A stretch of 42,902 nucleotides of DNA from Fimbriimonadaceae bacterium. GTDB lineage: Bacteria > Armatimonadota > Fimbriimonadia > Fimbriimonadales > Fimbriimonadaceae. The translations under genes were made by a program, and so were the position numbers. Below the pieces are notes generated by a model. The model did no database searches, was not told the origin of the DNA, and saw only the letters and a list, made by a program, of their open reading frames with translations. This document shows, one piece after another, positions 23,689-32,150 of this stretch. Location of the stretch: the NCBI GenBank assembly GCA_025934835.1, contig JAICWL010000020.1, positions 1 through 42,902 of the forward strand. The letters are read 5' to 3'. Positions within the stretch are counted from its first letter, which is position 1. Each line of letters begins with the position of its first letter.

Positions 23689-23944
23689 GCGTCACGGGCG
23701 ACCGTGGGGCGGCTACGGTAGGTTCTCTACCTTAGGAGAGATCCTGGTCGTTGTAGCGAAGTGAAGCAGGTTAAAAGGGGTTTCGACGGGTGCGGCCTGA
23801 TCCGCTCGAAGAAGCTTCCTCTCGCGCGGATAGCGATAGAGAGTCCCTTTCTCGGAACTGCACGGCGCTACTTCATTTCGTCGGGTTTCTCGCGCAAGAG
23901 CTATCTTGTGTCTGCGCACGGTTTGAATAACGAGGTCCACGTGA
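23689..23944 (+). other. possible long 5' leader or small RNA ahead of speD
   Basis: About 255 bases follow the consensus promoter before the first possible speD codon, with no supported gene. An immediate hairpin can form (GGTAG..CTACC around 23716-23732), followed by TCTC/GAGA complementary blocks. The remaining sequence has no motif of a riboswitch I recognise. It could be a regulatory leader of the polyamine genes or an independent small RNA. Confidence 0.35.
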
Positions 23945-24550
23945 TTGGCAAGCACCTTCATCCCTGTTAGCTGGCTGCTGTTCAGCTCCATCGCTGCTCC
24001 CCTGTGGAGTCTGAAGACCGGTTGGCTACGTCGGCTGATCGGCCGTGAGCGGTTCCATGCCGCACCAGCGGCTCCGCCGAAGACCGAGCACTCGGACGGC
24101 TGGACTCTGATCCACTGCGACGACGTGGAAGCGTTCTCGGAGTGGCTGGATCGCGACACTGTGGGCTTGCCGCCCGACCCCGGCGAGGACTTGTCGCTAG
24201 GCTCGCATCTGCTCATCGAGCTTTACGGGTGCTCCAGCGAGCATCTGGAGGCCGAGCGCTACGTGGGCGACGCCATGCGCGAGGCCGCTCGCGAGAGCAA
24301 GGCCACGGTGGTGGAGCAGTCGTTCCATGAGTTCAAGCCGTACGGCGTTTCCGGCGCGGTGATCATCCAAGAGTCGCATTACACCATTCACACGTGGCCC
24401 GAGCACCGGTATGCGGCTGTAGACCTGTTCTACTGCGGTGGGACCGTGCTGGTCCACCGCGCCGTGGACGTCCTCCGCGAGCGCTTCCAACCCCAGCGCA
24501 TCAAGTTCCTGATCGTGAGGCGTGGCCTGCAGTCGGAAGTCGGCAGGTAA
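23945..24550 (+). CDS. speD: S-adenosylmethionine decarboxylase proenzyme with an N-terminal extension
   Basis: SpeD decarboxylates S-adenosylmethionine to supply aminopropyl groups for spermidine. The core begins LGSHLLIELYGC (~residue 85). The self-cleavage and pyruvoyl Ser is in IIQESHYTIHTWPEH, followed by AAVDLFYCGG, all typical of the small bacterial class. That core is normally ~120 residues; here ~80 residues precede it, including a hydrophobic stretch VSWLLFSSIAAPLWSL. The extension has strongly GC-biased third positions like a coding region, and a TGA lies immediately before the TTG at 23945, so this is the outer limit. GTG 24125 is a shorter alternative start. speE follows 6 bases later. 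Confidence 0.85.
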   Translation: MASTFIPVSWLLFSSIAAPLWSLKTGWLRRLIGRERFHAAPAAPPKTEHSDGWTLIHCDDVEAFSEWLDRDTVGLPPDPGEDLSLGSHLLIELYGCSSEHLEAERYVGDAMREAARESKATVVEQSFHEFKPYGVSGAVIIQESHYTIHTWPEHRYAAVDLFYCGGTVLVHRAVDVLRERFQPQRIKFLIVRRGLQSEVGR

Positions 24551-24556
24551 TCACCG

Positions 24557-25480
24557 GTGAACGACGCCACCGGCATGTATATCGCGGAGACTCATACCTC
24601 CGCGGCGGTTTGGCAATACCGCGTCGAGAAGATGATCCTCGAGGGCCGTACGCGGTATCAGACCTATCAGATTTGCGAGGTTCCGCGTTTCGGCAAGTCG
24701 CTATTTCTCGACTACAACATCCAGACCTCGATCCTGGATGAGTATGTGTTTCACGAGTGTATGAGCCAGCCGGCCATGACGCTGCACCCAAACCCGCGCA
24801 ATGTGGTGGTTTGCGGCGGCGGCGAAGGCGCAACCTTGCGCGAAGCGCTAAAGCATAACACGGTTGAGAAGGCCACCATGGTGGATATCGACAAGGAGCT
24901 TGTCGACATGGTCAAGCAGCACATGCCCGAGTGGCATCAGGGCGCCTTCTTTGATGCTCGCACAACGCTGCTGCATACCGACGCGCGGCAGTGGCTCGCC
25001 GACAAAAAGGGCGCGGGCTTCGACGTGGTTCTCAGCGACCTGCCGAACCCGCACGAGGACGGACCGGCGCAGTTCTTGTTCACGCGCGAGTATTTTCAGA
25101 TCGCGGCGGACGCGATGTCGGACGAAGGCGTTTTCGCCATGCAGGCAGGATCGGCGAACGAGAATTACCCCGAGTGCATGGTCTCGTGCATTGAGACACT
25201 GGAAAGCATGGACGTGTTTCCGCATGTGGCGGGCTACTACGGCATCGTGTCCACCTTTTTCCAGCCTTGGGGGTTCGTTCTGGCCAGCAAGAGGCACGAT
25301 CCGTTGGCATTGACCGAGGAGGAAATCGCTCGGCGATTCGCCCAGCGGGGTGTGAGCAACCGCTACTACACTCCGCGGTTCCACGCCGCGGCGTTCACGC
25401 TGCCGGAGTATCTGCTAGAAGCGAAGCGCCATTCCGGGCGTGTGCTAACCGACGCCGAGCCGTTCGCCTGGACGGCGTAG
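24557..25480 (+). CDS. speE: spermidine synthase (polyamine aminopropyltransferase)
   Basis: This 307-residue enzyme transfers an aminopropyl group from decarboxylated SAM to putrescine or a similar amine. The Rossmann-type core shows VVVCGGGEGATLREALKH (dcSAM-binding GGGEG, ~residues 77-94), VDIDKELV, and DVVLSDLPNPHEDGPAQFLFTREYF with the catalytic-region Asp. The usual motif is D.SDP, here SDLPNP. An N-terminal beta domain carries the substrate gate segment YQTYQICEVPRFGKSLFLD. The start is GTG at 24557, 6 bases after the speD stop, so the two form an operon for one pathway. Confidence 0.93.
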   Translation: MNDATGMYIAETHTSAAVWQYRVEKMILEGRTRYQTYQICEVPRFGKSLFLDYNIQTSILDEYVFHECMSQPAMTLHPNPRNVVVCGGGEGATLREALKHNTVEKATMVDIDKELVDMVKQHMPEWHQGAFFDARTTLLHTDARQWLADKKGAGFDVVLSDLPNPHEDGPAQFLFTREYFQIAADAMSDEGVFAMQAGSANENYPECMVSCIETLESMDVFPHVAGYYGIVSTFFQPWGFVLASKRHDPLALTEEEIARRFAQRGVSNRYYTPRFHAAAFTLPEYLLEAKRHSGRVLTDAEPFAWTA

Positions 25481-25522
25481 CTCGGCCCCGCACCATCGTC
25501 GCAATCCGCATAGCTCCAAAGA

Positions 25523-27685
25523 TCATTTCAGGGCCGCAGCCCGATCGACAGCTTCGCTGAGCTTGTCGAGAGTGGCGGCCAGGATCACGATCCGGTCGCC
25601 GGCCAGCTTCCAATCTCGGCCCTCGATCGCCTCGCGCACTCCGGGCAGGGTCTTTGCGCCATAGCCCGTATAAAGGCCGGGAGCATAGATCTCGTGCCGA
25701 TACCAGGGGCGCTTCGGCAATCCGGCGCCGAGCATGGCCCTGGTCGCGCCAATAAGGGCGCGGTCCAATTCCGCCGAGCCAGGGGCATCGACAGGATGCG
25801 CCCGGTCGTACGCGTCGCAACTCGTCTGAAGCTTGGCCGCCGCGTTTTGAAGCGGCGAGAACCCCAAGAACGGCGGCATATCCTTCTTCACGGGCGGCGT
25901 CTCGGTGAGCCTCGGGTCCAGCGCGGCCGCGAACTCGCCGGAATCGATCGTCTTGTTGTTCTCCTCGGTGTCGGCACGCATCTGGTCGGTGAGCTTCACC
26001 AGCTCCTTCACGTAGCCGCCGATTTCGGATGCCAACGGCGCGAAGCGATAAGGGACGACGTCCGCGTCCGCGAGCCTCAGCGTCGCGAGCCCGGCCACTT
26101 GCGAAAGCGCCAGTTCGTAATTCCAGCCCGGGTCGCCGAATCGCGAGTACCAATCGAAAGAGTCGTACGTGGAGTGGTAGATTCCACCTCCGTCTTCGCC
26201 GCCGAACCCCAGATCGAGTGCGGAAATGCCATCGTGCTCGATGAACGGCGAGTAATCGGACCCAGATCCCAGAGCGCCGATCTTGATATCCTGCTTAGCT
26301 CGGATCGCCGGCCGGGCTGAAGGCGCTGCGCCTGCCAGTTGCCTGTCCCGGGCTCGGTCGAACACCGAAATACCCTTCTCAGGGTCCTTGACATCGCGGG
26401 CGACTCCGTTGATCAGCGGCTGAAGCTCGTAGGAACCTTCCATGCCAAGGTAGCCCCGACCGTTCGTATCGCTGTTGACATACGCGACGGCCTTGTCGTT
26501 GAGCTCCTTTTCATGGGTTTCGACCCATTCGGTCGAGCCGATCAAGCCGGGCTCCTCGCCATCCCAGAGGCAAAACACCAGCGTACGCTTTGGCCGCCAG
26601 CCGGTTTTCGCAAGGTCCGCTGTGGCCTTCGCTTGCTCCAAGACCGTGACTGCTCCGCTGAGCGGATCCTGCGCTCCCATCACCCACGCGTCGTGATGGT
26701 TACCGCGAATCACCCATTCGTCGGGCCTCTCAGAGCCGGGCATTTTGGCGACCACGTCGCGAGCCTCGACCCGGTTCCAATTGAATCGAAGCTCGAGGTG
26801 GGCATCCTCAACGCTGGGCCCGATGTGGTACGTCAGCGGAAGCGCTCCTCGCCATCCATCGGGGGCAACCGGACCTCGGAGGTTTTGGAGCAGCGGGCGC
26901 GCGTCGGCATAGGAGATCGGCAGGCATGGAATCTTGGTGATCGTGGCCACATCCTTTAGCTCGAGGCGCTTTGCGTCCGGAGTCGCGCCTATTCCTGGGG
27001 TCAGCGGGTCGCCGGGGTAAATCGGCATGTCCGCGACCGATCCGCGCTGGACGCCATTTTGGTTTCGGTACGCGCCGAGCGGATACACGTCCCCCTGGTA
27101 GTAGCCGTCGTCGCGAGGGTCGGAATAGATGAGGCAGCCGATGGCGCCGTGCTCGCCGGCGAGCTTGGGTTTGAGCCCGCGCCAACCGCCTCCATATCGG
27201 GTGAGCACTATCTTCCCCTTCACACTGATCCCGAGGCGGTCGAGCTTGTCGTAATCCTCGGGCATCCCGTAGTTCACGTACACGATCGGCGCGGTCACAT
27301 CGCCGTCGCATGAATACGCGTTGTAGGGCGGCAGCCCGCCCGACGCCCGAGAAGTCGAATCCTCTTTGAGCCGCGGCTCGGTTAGTCTGGCTTTGAAGCG
27401 GCCCATCGTCAGCAGGCGCTCTCGCGGCTCGGGAAACAAAACCTGGAATCGTTCGATCTGCGCGTCGTACCCCCAGCTCGCGAATAGCGAGCGCATGAAC
27501 TCTGCGTTTCGCAGCCCATAGTCGGACCCGAGGTGGTGCGGTTTTGCCGACAGACGTTTGAGCCATGCCGGAAAATCTGCCTTGTCGAGCGCTTCGAGGT
27601 ATTTGGCTTCGCTCTCTCGCTCTTCGGAAGCGTGGGGGCTGGTGAAGCCGATAAGCGGGCTCGGCGGGACTTGCAATAGGAACAT
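25523..27685 (-). CDS. M28 family metallopeptidase, glutamate carboxypeptidase II-like
   Basis: A 720-residue enzyme with the GCPII/transferrin-receptor layout. A PA domain insertion covers ~residues 130-270 (VKGKIVLTRYGGGWRG), the M28 zinc peptidase domain ~315-560, and a TFR-like helical dimerisation domain lies at the C terminus. Dinuclear zinc ligands are visible: GNHHDAWVMGAQDP (His, Asp), WDGEEPGLIGS (catalytic and ligand Glu), NSDTNG (Asp) and YHSTYDSFDWY (His). It likely removes C-terminal acidic residues from peptides or folyl-polyglutamate. No clear signal peptide is present. The ATG at 27685 follows TAGAAT by 8 bases. Confidence 0.92.
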   Translation of the reverse strand: MFLLQVPPSPLIGFTSPHASEERESEAKYLEALDKADFPAWLKRLSAKPHHLGSDYGLRNAEFMRSLFASWGYDAQIERFQVLFPEPRERLLTMGRFKARLTEPRLKEDSTSRASGGLPPYNAYSCDGDVTAPIVYVNYGMPEDYDKLDRLGISVKGKIVLTRYGGGWRGLKPKLAGEHGAIGCLIYSDPRDDGYYQGDVYPLGAYRNQNGVQRGSVADMPIYPGDPLTPGIGATPDAKRLELKDVATITKIPCLPISYADARPLLQNLRGPVAPDGWRGALPLTYHIGPSVEDAHLELRFNWNRVEARDVVAKMPGSERPDEWVIRGNHHDAWVMGAQDPLSGAVTVLEQAKATADLAKTGWRPKRTLVFCLWDGEEPGLIGSTEWVETHEKELNDKAVAYVNSDTNGRGYLGMEGSYELQPLINGVARDVKDPEKGISVFDRARDRQLAGAAPSARPAIRAKQDIKIGALGSGSDYSPFIEHDGISALDLGFGGEDGGGIYHSTYDSFDWYSRFGDPGWNYELALSQVAGLATLRLADADVVPYRFAPLASEIGGYVKELVKLTDQMRADTEENNKTIDSGEFAAALDPRLTETPPVKKDMPPFLGFSPLQNAAAKLQTSCDAYDRAHPVDAPGSAELDRALIGATRAMLGAGLPKRPWYRHEIYAPGLYTGYGAKTLPGVREAIEGRDWKLAGDRIVILAATLDKLSEAVDRAAALK

Positions 27686-27693
27686 TCCAGCCG

Positions 27694-27699
27694 ATTCTA
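27694..27699 (-). promoter_or_regulatory. -10 box (TAGAAT) of the M28 peptidase gene
   Basis: Minus-strand TAGAAT ends 8 bases before the ATG at 27685, with no Shine-Dalgarno sequence. Confidence 0.5.
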
Positions 27700-27796
27700 A
27701 TCCAACGCAGGGAGAAGGGCTAGCGCTCCGGCAAGGTTCTCAGTGTCGGCGGTCGCGATTTATTCCGAAATCTTGACTTGAAGGAAGTAGATCGAC

Positions 27797-28306
27797 ATGA
27801 AAACGCTCGCTCTGATCACCGTGTTCGTTGCCGTTCAGGCCACCGCTTTTGGGCAATCGGACGCCGGCTGGCGCGTGGTTGCCGATAAGGGGGCCGGCTA
27901 TTCCGTCAGCTATCCCGGGCAGCCGCAGGATCTGTCCGTGCCGATACAAACCTCAGGCGCCCAGCTCACTCTGAAGGGGTGGCAACTCGAGCAGAACGGA
28001 CTGGCTTTCATCTCGTGCTCGCTCAAAATGCCTTATTCCACCAAAGGGCGCGAGGATCAGCTGTTCGCCGGCGCTCTCAAGGGCATCATGAAGAAGGGCA
28101 CGGTGCTGAGTCAGCAGTCCTTCAGCCTCCACGGATCGCCCGGTCGAACAGTGCTTCTCCAGGCCCCGAACGGGTTCGTTGTTCGCGATACTCTCGTGCT
28201 TCGCAATGGAACGCTGATCCAGGTTGCGACCGTGAGCAAGGCGGATCAGGCCGATTCTCCAATGCTGGCGAAGTTCTCGGGCTCGTTCAAGTTCCTGGGC
28301 GACTGA
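27797..28306 (+). CDS. exported protein of unknown function
   Basis: A 169-residue protein with a clear cleavable signal peptide (MKTLALITVFVAVQATAFGQ, cut near AFG-Q). The mature part starts WRVVADKGAGYSVSYPGQP, a pattern seen in small periplasmic PsbP-like or beta-sandwich proteins, and ends MLAKFSGSFKFLGD. I do not assign a family. Unlike many neighbours it has a Shine-Dalgarno sequence (GGAAG near 27782). It is divergent from the M28 gene and 15 bases ahead of a promoter for the ankyrin gene. Confidence 0.72.
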   Translation: MKTLALITVFVAVQATAFGQSDAGWRVVADKGAGYSVSYPGQPQDLSVPIQTSGAQLTLKGWQLEQNGLAFISCSLKMPYSTKGREDQLFAGALKGIMKKGTVLSQQSFSLHGSPGRTVLLQAPNGFVVRDTLVLRNGTLIQVATVSKADQADSPMLAKFSGSFKFLGD

Positions 28307-28320
28307 ACAGGAATTTCGGT

Positions 28321-28326
28321 TAGAAT
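28321..28326 (+). promoter_or_regulatory. -10 box (TAGAAT) of the ankyrin gene
   Basis: TAGAAT lies about 128 bases before the ATG at 28454, giving a leader of roughly 120 bases. That gene has a strong Shine-Dalgarno sequence, so this is a leadered counterpart of the leaderless class. Confidence 0.45.
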
Positions 28327-28453
28327 GCGGACAGCGCGCTCGCGAGCGCGTCCAGGTCCGCGGAAAGGGCTGAGCCCCTCGCTTGTACAGTCTGAAACAC
28401 AAATCCTTTGTGCTGCCCGCTTGCGGACCGTGGGCTACGGCATGGAGGAATAT

Positions 28454-29929
28454 ATGAGCTCAGCCCCTTCCGAGCGCTCCAATTTGGAGCAGCTCAAGAA
28501 TCAAGCGAAAGACCTTCTTCGCGCCTGGAAGTCCTCAAAAGAGCTTCATAGGCTCTCGTCACACCCGAAGAAACCCGCCGAGCCGAAGCTGGCAGACGCT
28601 CAGCTCGTCATCGCCCAAGAGAACGGCTACCCAAGCTGGGCCAAGCTCAAACGGGCCCTGGAGCTGCAGGCTGTCGAATCCGAGGCGGAGCGATTCATCG
28701 AGGAGGCGTGCGTAGCGTCGACTGGCCTCCACATTCTTCGAGATACCGGGGACGCCGAAGCGGTGCGGCGAGCGAATCCGCAAATCACCAAGGAAAACTT
28801 CGCCTGCGCTTGCGTGTATGGCGAGATCGATGCCGTGCGCCGAGTTTTGGCAGAAGGTCCAGAGCGCGCGAACGCCAAGATCGGGGCCAGGGAGTGGGAG
28901 CCGCTCCTCTACGTTTGCTTTTCGTTTTACGGCCGAGGAGGGAGTCCGCGCGAGCAAGATCTGGCCGCCTGCGCCAAGGCGCTCATCGACGCGGGAGCGG
29001 ACCCGAACGTATCGTTTTTAAGCGAGCCGGGCAATGAGGCGAGCTTCGAGCCGGCGATCTATGGCGCGGCCGGGTTTTTGGGCAGCCCCGCGCTCACCCG
29101 CGTGCTGATTGCGGCCGGCGTCGACCCGAACGACTACGAAACGCCGTACCACGCTCCGGAGCACACCGACATCGCCGCCGTCAAGGAGATTTGGAGCCGA
29201 TTGAGCCGCGACTCGCGCGCTACGGTCATGCTGCGGTTCTGCGATTCGCACAACTACAACGGCTTGGAATGGTGCCTGGAGCGCGGCGGCGACCCAACGG
29301 CCATGTCGCACTGGGAGGACCAGACGCTTCATCACTCCATTCGCCGGTTGAACCCGCTCCGATTTCAGGAGCTCATCTTGCGCCACGGAGGGGACGTGAA
29401 CGGCAAGACCAAGAGCGGGCAGAGCGCCATGCAGATGGCAGCGATTCGGGGACGCACCGATGTGATCGACCTGCTGCTGGCTCACGGCGCGGTGGATGAC
29501 CTGACGGAGACTCAACGGTTCATCTATGCCGTGGCCATGGGCGATGAGGCGGCCGCGAAGCGTATGCTTTCCCAGGATCCCGAACTGGTCTCGAAGCTGT
29601 CGGGAGAGGAGGCGCTCGCCATGAACTCCGCTTCGGGGCAAGGCAACCTGCGAGGAGTCAAGCTGATGTTGGAGCTCGGGTTTCCGATGGCGCAGCACGG
29701 CGTCAATGGAGACACGCCGTTGCACTACGCCGCCTCGCTGGGGCAGTTCGATGTCGTGGTGACTCTCGTCGAGGCCGGCGCCCCGATTCTGGCAAAGCAG
29801 ATGCAGGACCTCACGCCGAAAGAGCTTGCCGAGGACTTTCTGCGCAACGGCTGGATTACCAAGCCGGAGATGCATGACATCATCCGGTATTTGGGCGAGG
29901 AGGAAGCGAAGTTGGAATCCTCCGCTTGA
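28454..29929 (+). CDS. ankyrin-repeat protein
   Basis: A 491-residue cytosolic protein. The N terminus (NLEQLKNQAKDLLRAW, then NGYPSWAKLKRALE) is a short helical module often found ahead of ankyrin repeats in related bacteria. Ankyrin-type repeats follow: FACACVYGEIDAVRRVLAEG, KALIDAGADPNVS, TRVLIAAGVDPND, SAMQMAAIRGRTDVIDLLLAHGA and TPLHYAASLGQFDVVVTLVEAGA. They probably bind a protein partner; no enzymatic domain is present. The ATG at 28454 is chosen because GGAGG sits 5 bases upstream; the frame is open to 28325 but that part looks non-coding. It is single-gene, followed by a PhyH gene with its own promoter. Confidence 0.88.
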   Translation: MSSAPSERSNLEQLKNQAKDLLRAWKSSKELHRLSSHPKKPAEPKLADAQLVIAQENGYPSWAKLKRALELQAVESEAERFIEEACVASTGLHILRDTGDAEAVRRANPQITKENFACACVYGEIDAVRRVLAEGPERANAKIGAREWEPLLYVCFSFYGRGGSPREQDLAACAKALIDAGADPNVSFLSEPGNEASFEPAIYGAAGFLGSPALTRVLIAAGVDPNDYETPYHAPEHTDIAAVKEIWSRLSRDSRATVMLRFCDSHNYNGLEWCLERGGDPTAMSHWEDQTLHHSIRRLNPLRFQELILRHGGDVNGKTKSGQSAMQMAAIRGRTDVIDLLLAHGAVDDLTETQRFIYAVAMGDEAAAKRMLSQDPELVSKLSGEEALAMNSASGQGNLRGVKLMLELGFPMAQHGVNGDTPLHYAASLGQFDVVVTLVEAGAPILAKQMQDLTPKELAEDFLRNGWITKPEMHDIIRYLGEEEAKLESSA

Positions 29930-29950
29930 TCGCGCCGCAGCCGACAATCG

Positions 29951-29956
29951 TAGAAT
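29951..29956 (+). promoter_or_regulatory. -10 box (TAGAAT) of the first PhyH gene
   Basis: TAGAAT ends 9 bases before the ATG at 29966. No ribosome site is present. Confidence 0.5.
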
Positions 29957-29965
29957 AGATTGCTC

Positions 29966-30976
29966 ATGGCCATCGCTGCGAAACCCCACCCCTGGCTCGA
30001 GGTCGAGCCGTACCGCGTGACGGTAGACCAATATAGGTCGTTCCGTCGGGACGGATATCTGATTGCCAGGGGCGTGGTTTTGCCTGAGCACGTCGCGGAG
30101 CTCTTGGCGCATACCGAGGCCCTCCTATTGGGCGAAACCCAGGTGGAGGGTTACGAGATCAAGCCGGAGATGTCGCTCGCCGAGCGCGAGGCCAGGCTGC
30201 TCCGCATCCACATGGGCCATCGCACAATGGAGCTTTGGGAGCGGTATCTGCTTTATCCGCGCGTGCTGGACGTCGTGCAGGCGCTGATCGGGCCGGACGT
30301 TCTCGCGATGCAGACGATGCTGTTCATGAAGGGGCCGGGCTCGAACGGCCAGGGCTTCCATCAGGATTCGTATTACATCCCGACATTCCCGGATTCGCTC
30401 ATCGGAGCGTGGATCGCGCTCGACCGGGCCGACACCGAGAACGGCTGCCTATGGATGTCGCCCGGCAGTAACGCCGAGCCGATCTATCCGCCGGCGCACG
30501 GATACGGATACGGCGATGCGGGCCTTGCGGATATTCCTGCCGTCGAGAACGTGGGCGGGCACAGCAACGACGACGAAGACCCGCTGAACAAGCTCAAGCC
30601 GATCGCGGCGACCTACGGCAAGGTCGAGGCTCCCGCGATTATGGAGCCCGGCGACATCGCTCTTTTCGGCGGCCACATTTTGCACCGGTCGCTGAGGAAC
30701 CGGTCCCAGGATCGCTACCGCCGCTCGCTGGTGAACCACTACTGCAACGCGCGGAGCTTTACGTCGTGGGACGGCGGAAACAAGAATCACATCCTCGCGC
30801 GAGGCAACACGCACCTGGAGTTCGCGATGCCCAGGTTCGGTACACCGTGCGCGGCGACGAACCCCGATCGCGAGTCGGTGAGCGATTCCGGCATGATATG
30901 CCCGACGATGATGATGGCGGACGAGGACGGCATGATGGGCGCCCAAGAGCCGGCCCTGGTTCCCGAAGAGGAATAG
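29966..30976 (+). CDS. phytanoyl-CoA dioxygenase (PhyH) family protein
   Basis: A 336-residue Fe(II)/2-oxoglutarate-dependent oxygenase. The iron-binding His-x-Asp is in GQGFHQDSYYIP (~residues 132-143), and the distal His is in LFGGHILHRSLRNRS with Arg residues placed to hold 2-oxoglutarate. The segment ALDRADTENGCLWMSPGS is typical of the family. Members hydroxylate diverse small molecules; the substrate is unknown. The C terminus is extended and Met-rich (SGMICPTMMMADEDGMMG), which is unusual. The ATG at 29966 follows the -10 box; a TTG two codons earlier is possible. Convergent with deoC. Confidence 0.88.
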   Translation: MAIAAKPHPWLEVEPYRVTVDQYRSFRRDGYLIARGVVLPEHVAELLAHTEALLLGETQVEGYEIKPEMSLAEREARLLRIHMGHRTMELWERYLLYPRVLDVVQALIGPDVLAMQTMLFMKGPGSNGQGFHQDSYYIPTFPDSLIGAWIALDRADTENGCLWMSPGSNAEPIYPPAHGYGYGDAGLADIPAVENVGGHSNDDEDPLNKLKPIAATYGKVEAPAIMEPGDIALFGGHILHRSLRNRSQDRYRRSLVNHYCNARSFTSWDGGNKNHILARGNTHLEFAMPRFGTPCAATNPDRESVSDSGMICPTMMMADEDGMMGAQEPALVPEEE

Positions 30977-30979
30977 CGC

Positions 30980-31963
30980 CTACACCATCGGGTGCCGGTG
31001 CGCCGCCGAGTATCGCCCCGTGGCGCAATGCTCGAGCTGGCGCTCGATATCGGTCAGAAGGCTGCTCGCGCCAATGCGGAAGAGCGACGGGCGCAGCCAT
31101 TCGTCTCCCAGCTCCTCCTTCATGAGAATCAGCCAATCCAGGCTTTGCTTGGCGGTGCGGATCCCGCCGGCCGGCTTGAAACCCACGCTGCGTCCGGTGC
31201 GCTCGGCGTAATCGCGGATGGAGCGAGTCATGACGATGCCGTATGGGATCGTGGCGTTCGCCGACTCCTTGCCGGTGGAGGTCTTGATGAAATCCGCGCC
31301 GGCCATCATGGCGACCGCGCTTGCGCGGCCGACATTTTGCAGAGTGCCGAGCTCGCCGGTGGCTAGGATGGTCTTCAAGTGCGCGCTTCCGCATGCCTCG
31401 CGAAACGCGGCGACCTCGTCGTACAGGGCGCGCCATTCGCCGTTGAGCACATGGGCCCGGGTGATAACGATATCGATCTCCGAAGCTCCCGCCTCGACCG
31501 CGGCGCGGATTTCCTCGATGCGCTGAGGCAGCGGGTTAAGCCCGTGCGGGAAGCCCGCGGCCACGGCTGCGACCGGAATGCCGGCGCCCTCGAGCGCGGC
31601 CACAGCCGTCGAAACCATGGCGAAGTACACGCACACCGCGCCGACCGTTAGGTCGATATCGGCGGCGTTCAGCTCGCGCAGAATATCCTCGCGCACGGGT
31701 CGGCGGGCCTTCATGCAAAGTCGGCGCACGGTGCCGGGCGTATCATCGCCGCCAAGCGTGGTGAGGTCCATGCACGAGATCGCGCGAAGCAGCCAGGCTG
31801 CCTGCCAAGCTTTCTTGACCGTTCGGCGTCCCGGGAGCGTCGCCGCGCGCCGCTCGACCGCGCTGCGATTCACTCGAATCGATTCGACCCATTCCTCATC
31901 GAGCGGCATGCCGGGGTTGCGCTCGATGGAGGAGAGAAGCTCCGGCAGGTCTTTGGCGGGCAT
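30980..31963 (-). CDS. deoC: deoxyribose-phosphate aldolase
   Basis: This class I aldolase cleaves 2-deoxyribose-5-phosphate to acetaldehyde and glyceraldehyde-3-phosphate in nucleoside catabolism. The Schiff-base Lys is in ADFIKTSTGKES (~residue 203) and the second active-site Lys in VGFKPAGGIRT. The barrel phosphate site FRIGASSLL is near the end. At 327 residues it is longer than the common ~220-260, with an N-terminal extension of ~75 residues as in eukaryotic-type DERA. The ATG at 31963 comes 6 bases after TACACT. Confidence 0.93.
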   Translation of the reverse strand: MPAKDLPELLSSIERNPGMPLDEEWVESIRVNRSAVERRAATLPGRRTVKKAWQAAWLLRAISCMDLTTLGGDDTPGTVRRLCMKARRPVREDILRELNAADIDLTVGAVCVYFAMVSTAVAALEGAGIPVAAVAAGFPHGLNPLPQRIEEIRAAVEAGASEIDIVITRAHVLNGEWRALYDEVAAFREACGSAHLKTILATGELGTLQNVGRASAVAMMAGADFIKTSTGKESANATIPYGIVMTRSIRDYAERTGRSVGFKPAGGIRTAKQSLDWLILMKEELGDEWLRPSLFRIGASSLLTDIERQLEHCATGRYSAAHRHPMV

Positions 31964-31969
31964 GGCGTC

Positions 31970-31975
31970 AGTGTA
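31970..31975 (-). promoter_or_regulatory. -10 box (TACACT) of deoC
   Basis: Minus-strand TACACT ends 6 bases before the ATG at 31963; leaderless arrangement. Confidence 0.5.
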
Positions 31976-32060
31976 ATCGAATCAGTATGTGCGAGCAATG
32001 GCTCGATACAAAGGCTGGAGAACCCATGAGTGCGCCGGACCAGGCCGATTGAATGGGGAT

Positions 32061-32136
32061 TGGCGCGGACGAAGGGATTCGAACCCCCAACCCTCAGTTC
32101 CGAAGACTGATGCTCTATCCGTTGAGCTACGTCCGC
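32061..32136 (-). tRNA. tRNA-Arg (anticodon UCG)
   Basis: A 76-base tRNA with acceptor GCGGACG/CGTCCGC, discriminator G and encoded CCA. The D stem is GCTC/GAGC, and the anticodon stem TCAGT/ACTGA encloses CTTCGGA, giving anticodon TCG (reads CGA and possibly other CGN codons). The T arm is GGGGG-TTCGAAT-CCCTT. All standard positions are filled. Confidence 0.95.
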
Positions 32137-32150
32137 GCGGGAGGACCAGT

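Noticed and set aside
23777..23790. GGGGTTTCGACGGG resembling the 5' end of tmRNA.
   Set aside because: No tag-peptide frame, pseudoknots or tRNA-like 3' end follow.
23713..24216. Minus-strand 167-residue frame with a PRC-barrel-like start (LNSSQLTGMKVL).
   Set aside because: The resemblance stops after about a dozen residues. The plus strand here carries a strong promoter and the speD coding bias.
29018..30112. 364-residue minus-strand open frame opposite the ankyrin gene.
   Set aside because: Antisense shadow of a well-supported gene; no family motif.
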